Assembly: GCA_013203545.1 (NCBI GenBank)
Contig: JABMQA010001114.1
Span: 1-7,494, forward strand
DNA: 7,494 bases
Direction of reading: 5' to 3'
Source: Bacteroidota bacterium
GTDB taxonomy: Bacteria; Bacteroidota; Bacteroidia; Bacteroidales; 4484-276
Part shown: piece by piece, positions 7,281-7,494 of the stretch
Layout of the letters: each line of letters starts with the position of its first letter
Numbering within the stretch: the first letter of the stretch is position 1
Notes under the pieces: generated by a model
Databases searched by the model: none
What the model was told of the DNA's origin: nothing
What the model saw: the letters and a program-made list of their open reading frames with translations, nothing else
Position numbers and translations under genes: made by a program

Positions 7281-7494
7281 ATGAAAAAACTTTACATCTT
7301 AACCGCAGTTCTTCTGGTCGTTTTACTAACCTCCATGATGCTGGTAGAAAAAAATAACAATCAGCTGGCAAATTCAATAATCAATTATGAAGGACAAGCC
7401 TTATTCCACAAAGGGATGATCACCATTAAGGTAAAAGAGGGAATTGAGGATTTAGGAAAACAAAAAGGAAATGTCCTTTTTAATATCCCATCAC
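7281..7494 (+). CDS. Exported protein, probably S8 (subtilisin-like) peptidase precursor, 5' part
   Basis: Only the first 71 residues are present. An export signal is clear: MKK followed by a hydrophobic stretch to about residue 22; the cleavage site is not obvious. After a short asparagine-rich piece, residues 45-54 read GMITIKVKEG and residues 65-71 VLFNIPS. From memory, this resembles the propeptide that precedes secreted subtilisin-like peptidases of Bacteroidota. The catalytic D-H-S residues would lie beyond the window, so the peptidase call rests only on the propeptide-like start. The ATG at 7281 lies 22 bp after the MITE-like element and has no clear Shine-Dalgarno sequence. The insertion may have displaced or supplied promoter sequence. 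It shares strand with the repeat-protein gene but is separated from it by the element, so co-transcription is uncertain. Confidence 0.5.
   Translation, partial: MKKLYILTAVLLVVLLTSMMLVEKNNNQLANSIINYEGQALFHKGMITIKVKEGIEDLGKQKGNVLFNIPS

Overview
This AT-rich window fits a member of the Bacteroidota. Three things point that way: a hybrid two-component system (HTCS) regulator with periplasmic propellers, a secreted repeat protein ending in a type A Por/T9SS sorting tail, and start codons that mostly lack a strong Shine-Dalgarno sequence. The sequence does not settle order or genus.

Layout, left to right. A small GIY-YIG nuclease-family gene (minus strand) runs off the left edge at 1-235. Directly upstream of its start are a terminator-like hairpin (241-277) and a long imperfect inverted repeat (280-328). 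An intergenic region follows, carrying a perfect 10-bp inverted repeat (428-459). From 593 to 4845 lies an HTCS regulator: signal peptide, about 15 propeller motifs, Y_Y_Y domain, one membrane segment, histidine kinase, receiver and AraC-type HTH. Its reading frame is broken between kinase and receiver. The kinase half ends at a stop at 4135, and the receiver/AraC half continues in the -1 frame, most simply from an ATG at 4090. A 294-bp spacer leads to a 664-residue secreted protein (5140-7134) made of 19 repeats of about 24 residues, with cysteine-containing caps and a T9SS tail. Next is a 116-bp MITE-like element (7143-7258) with 9-bp terminal inverted repeats and a 5-bp flanking duplication. 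The start of a further exported protein, probably a subtilisin-like (S8) peptidase precursor, runs off the right edge at 7281-7494.

How the genes may work together (inference). An HTCS normally senses a periplasmic ligand, usually a glycan breakdown product, and activates neighbouring genes. The two genes downstream on the same strand encode exported proteins and could be targets. No SusC/SusD pair or carbohydrate-active enzyme is visible, so no substrate can be proposed. The points most worth a second look are the frame break in the HTCS, the MITE-like insertion between the two exported-protein genes, and the hairpin cluster attached to the GIY-YIG gene. I found no clear evidence of an entirely new system.
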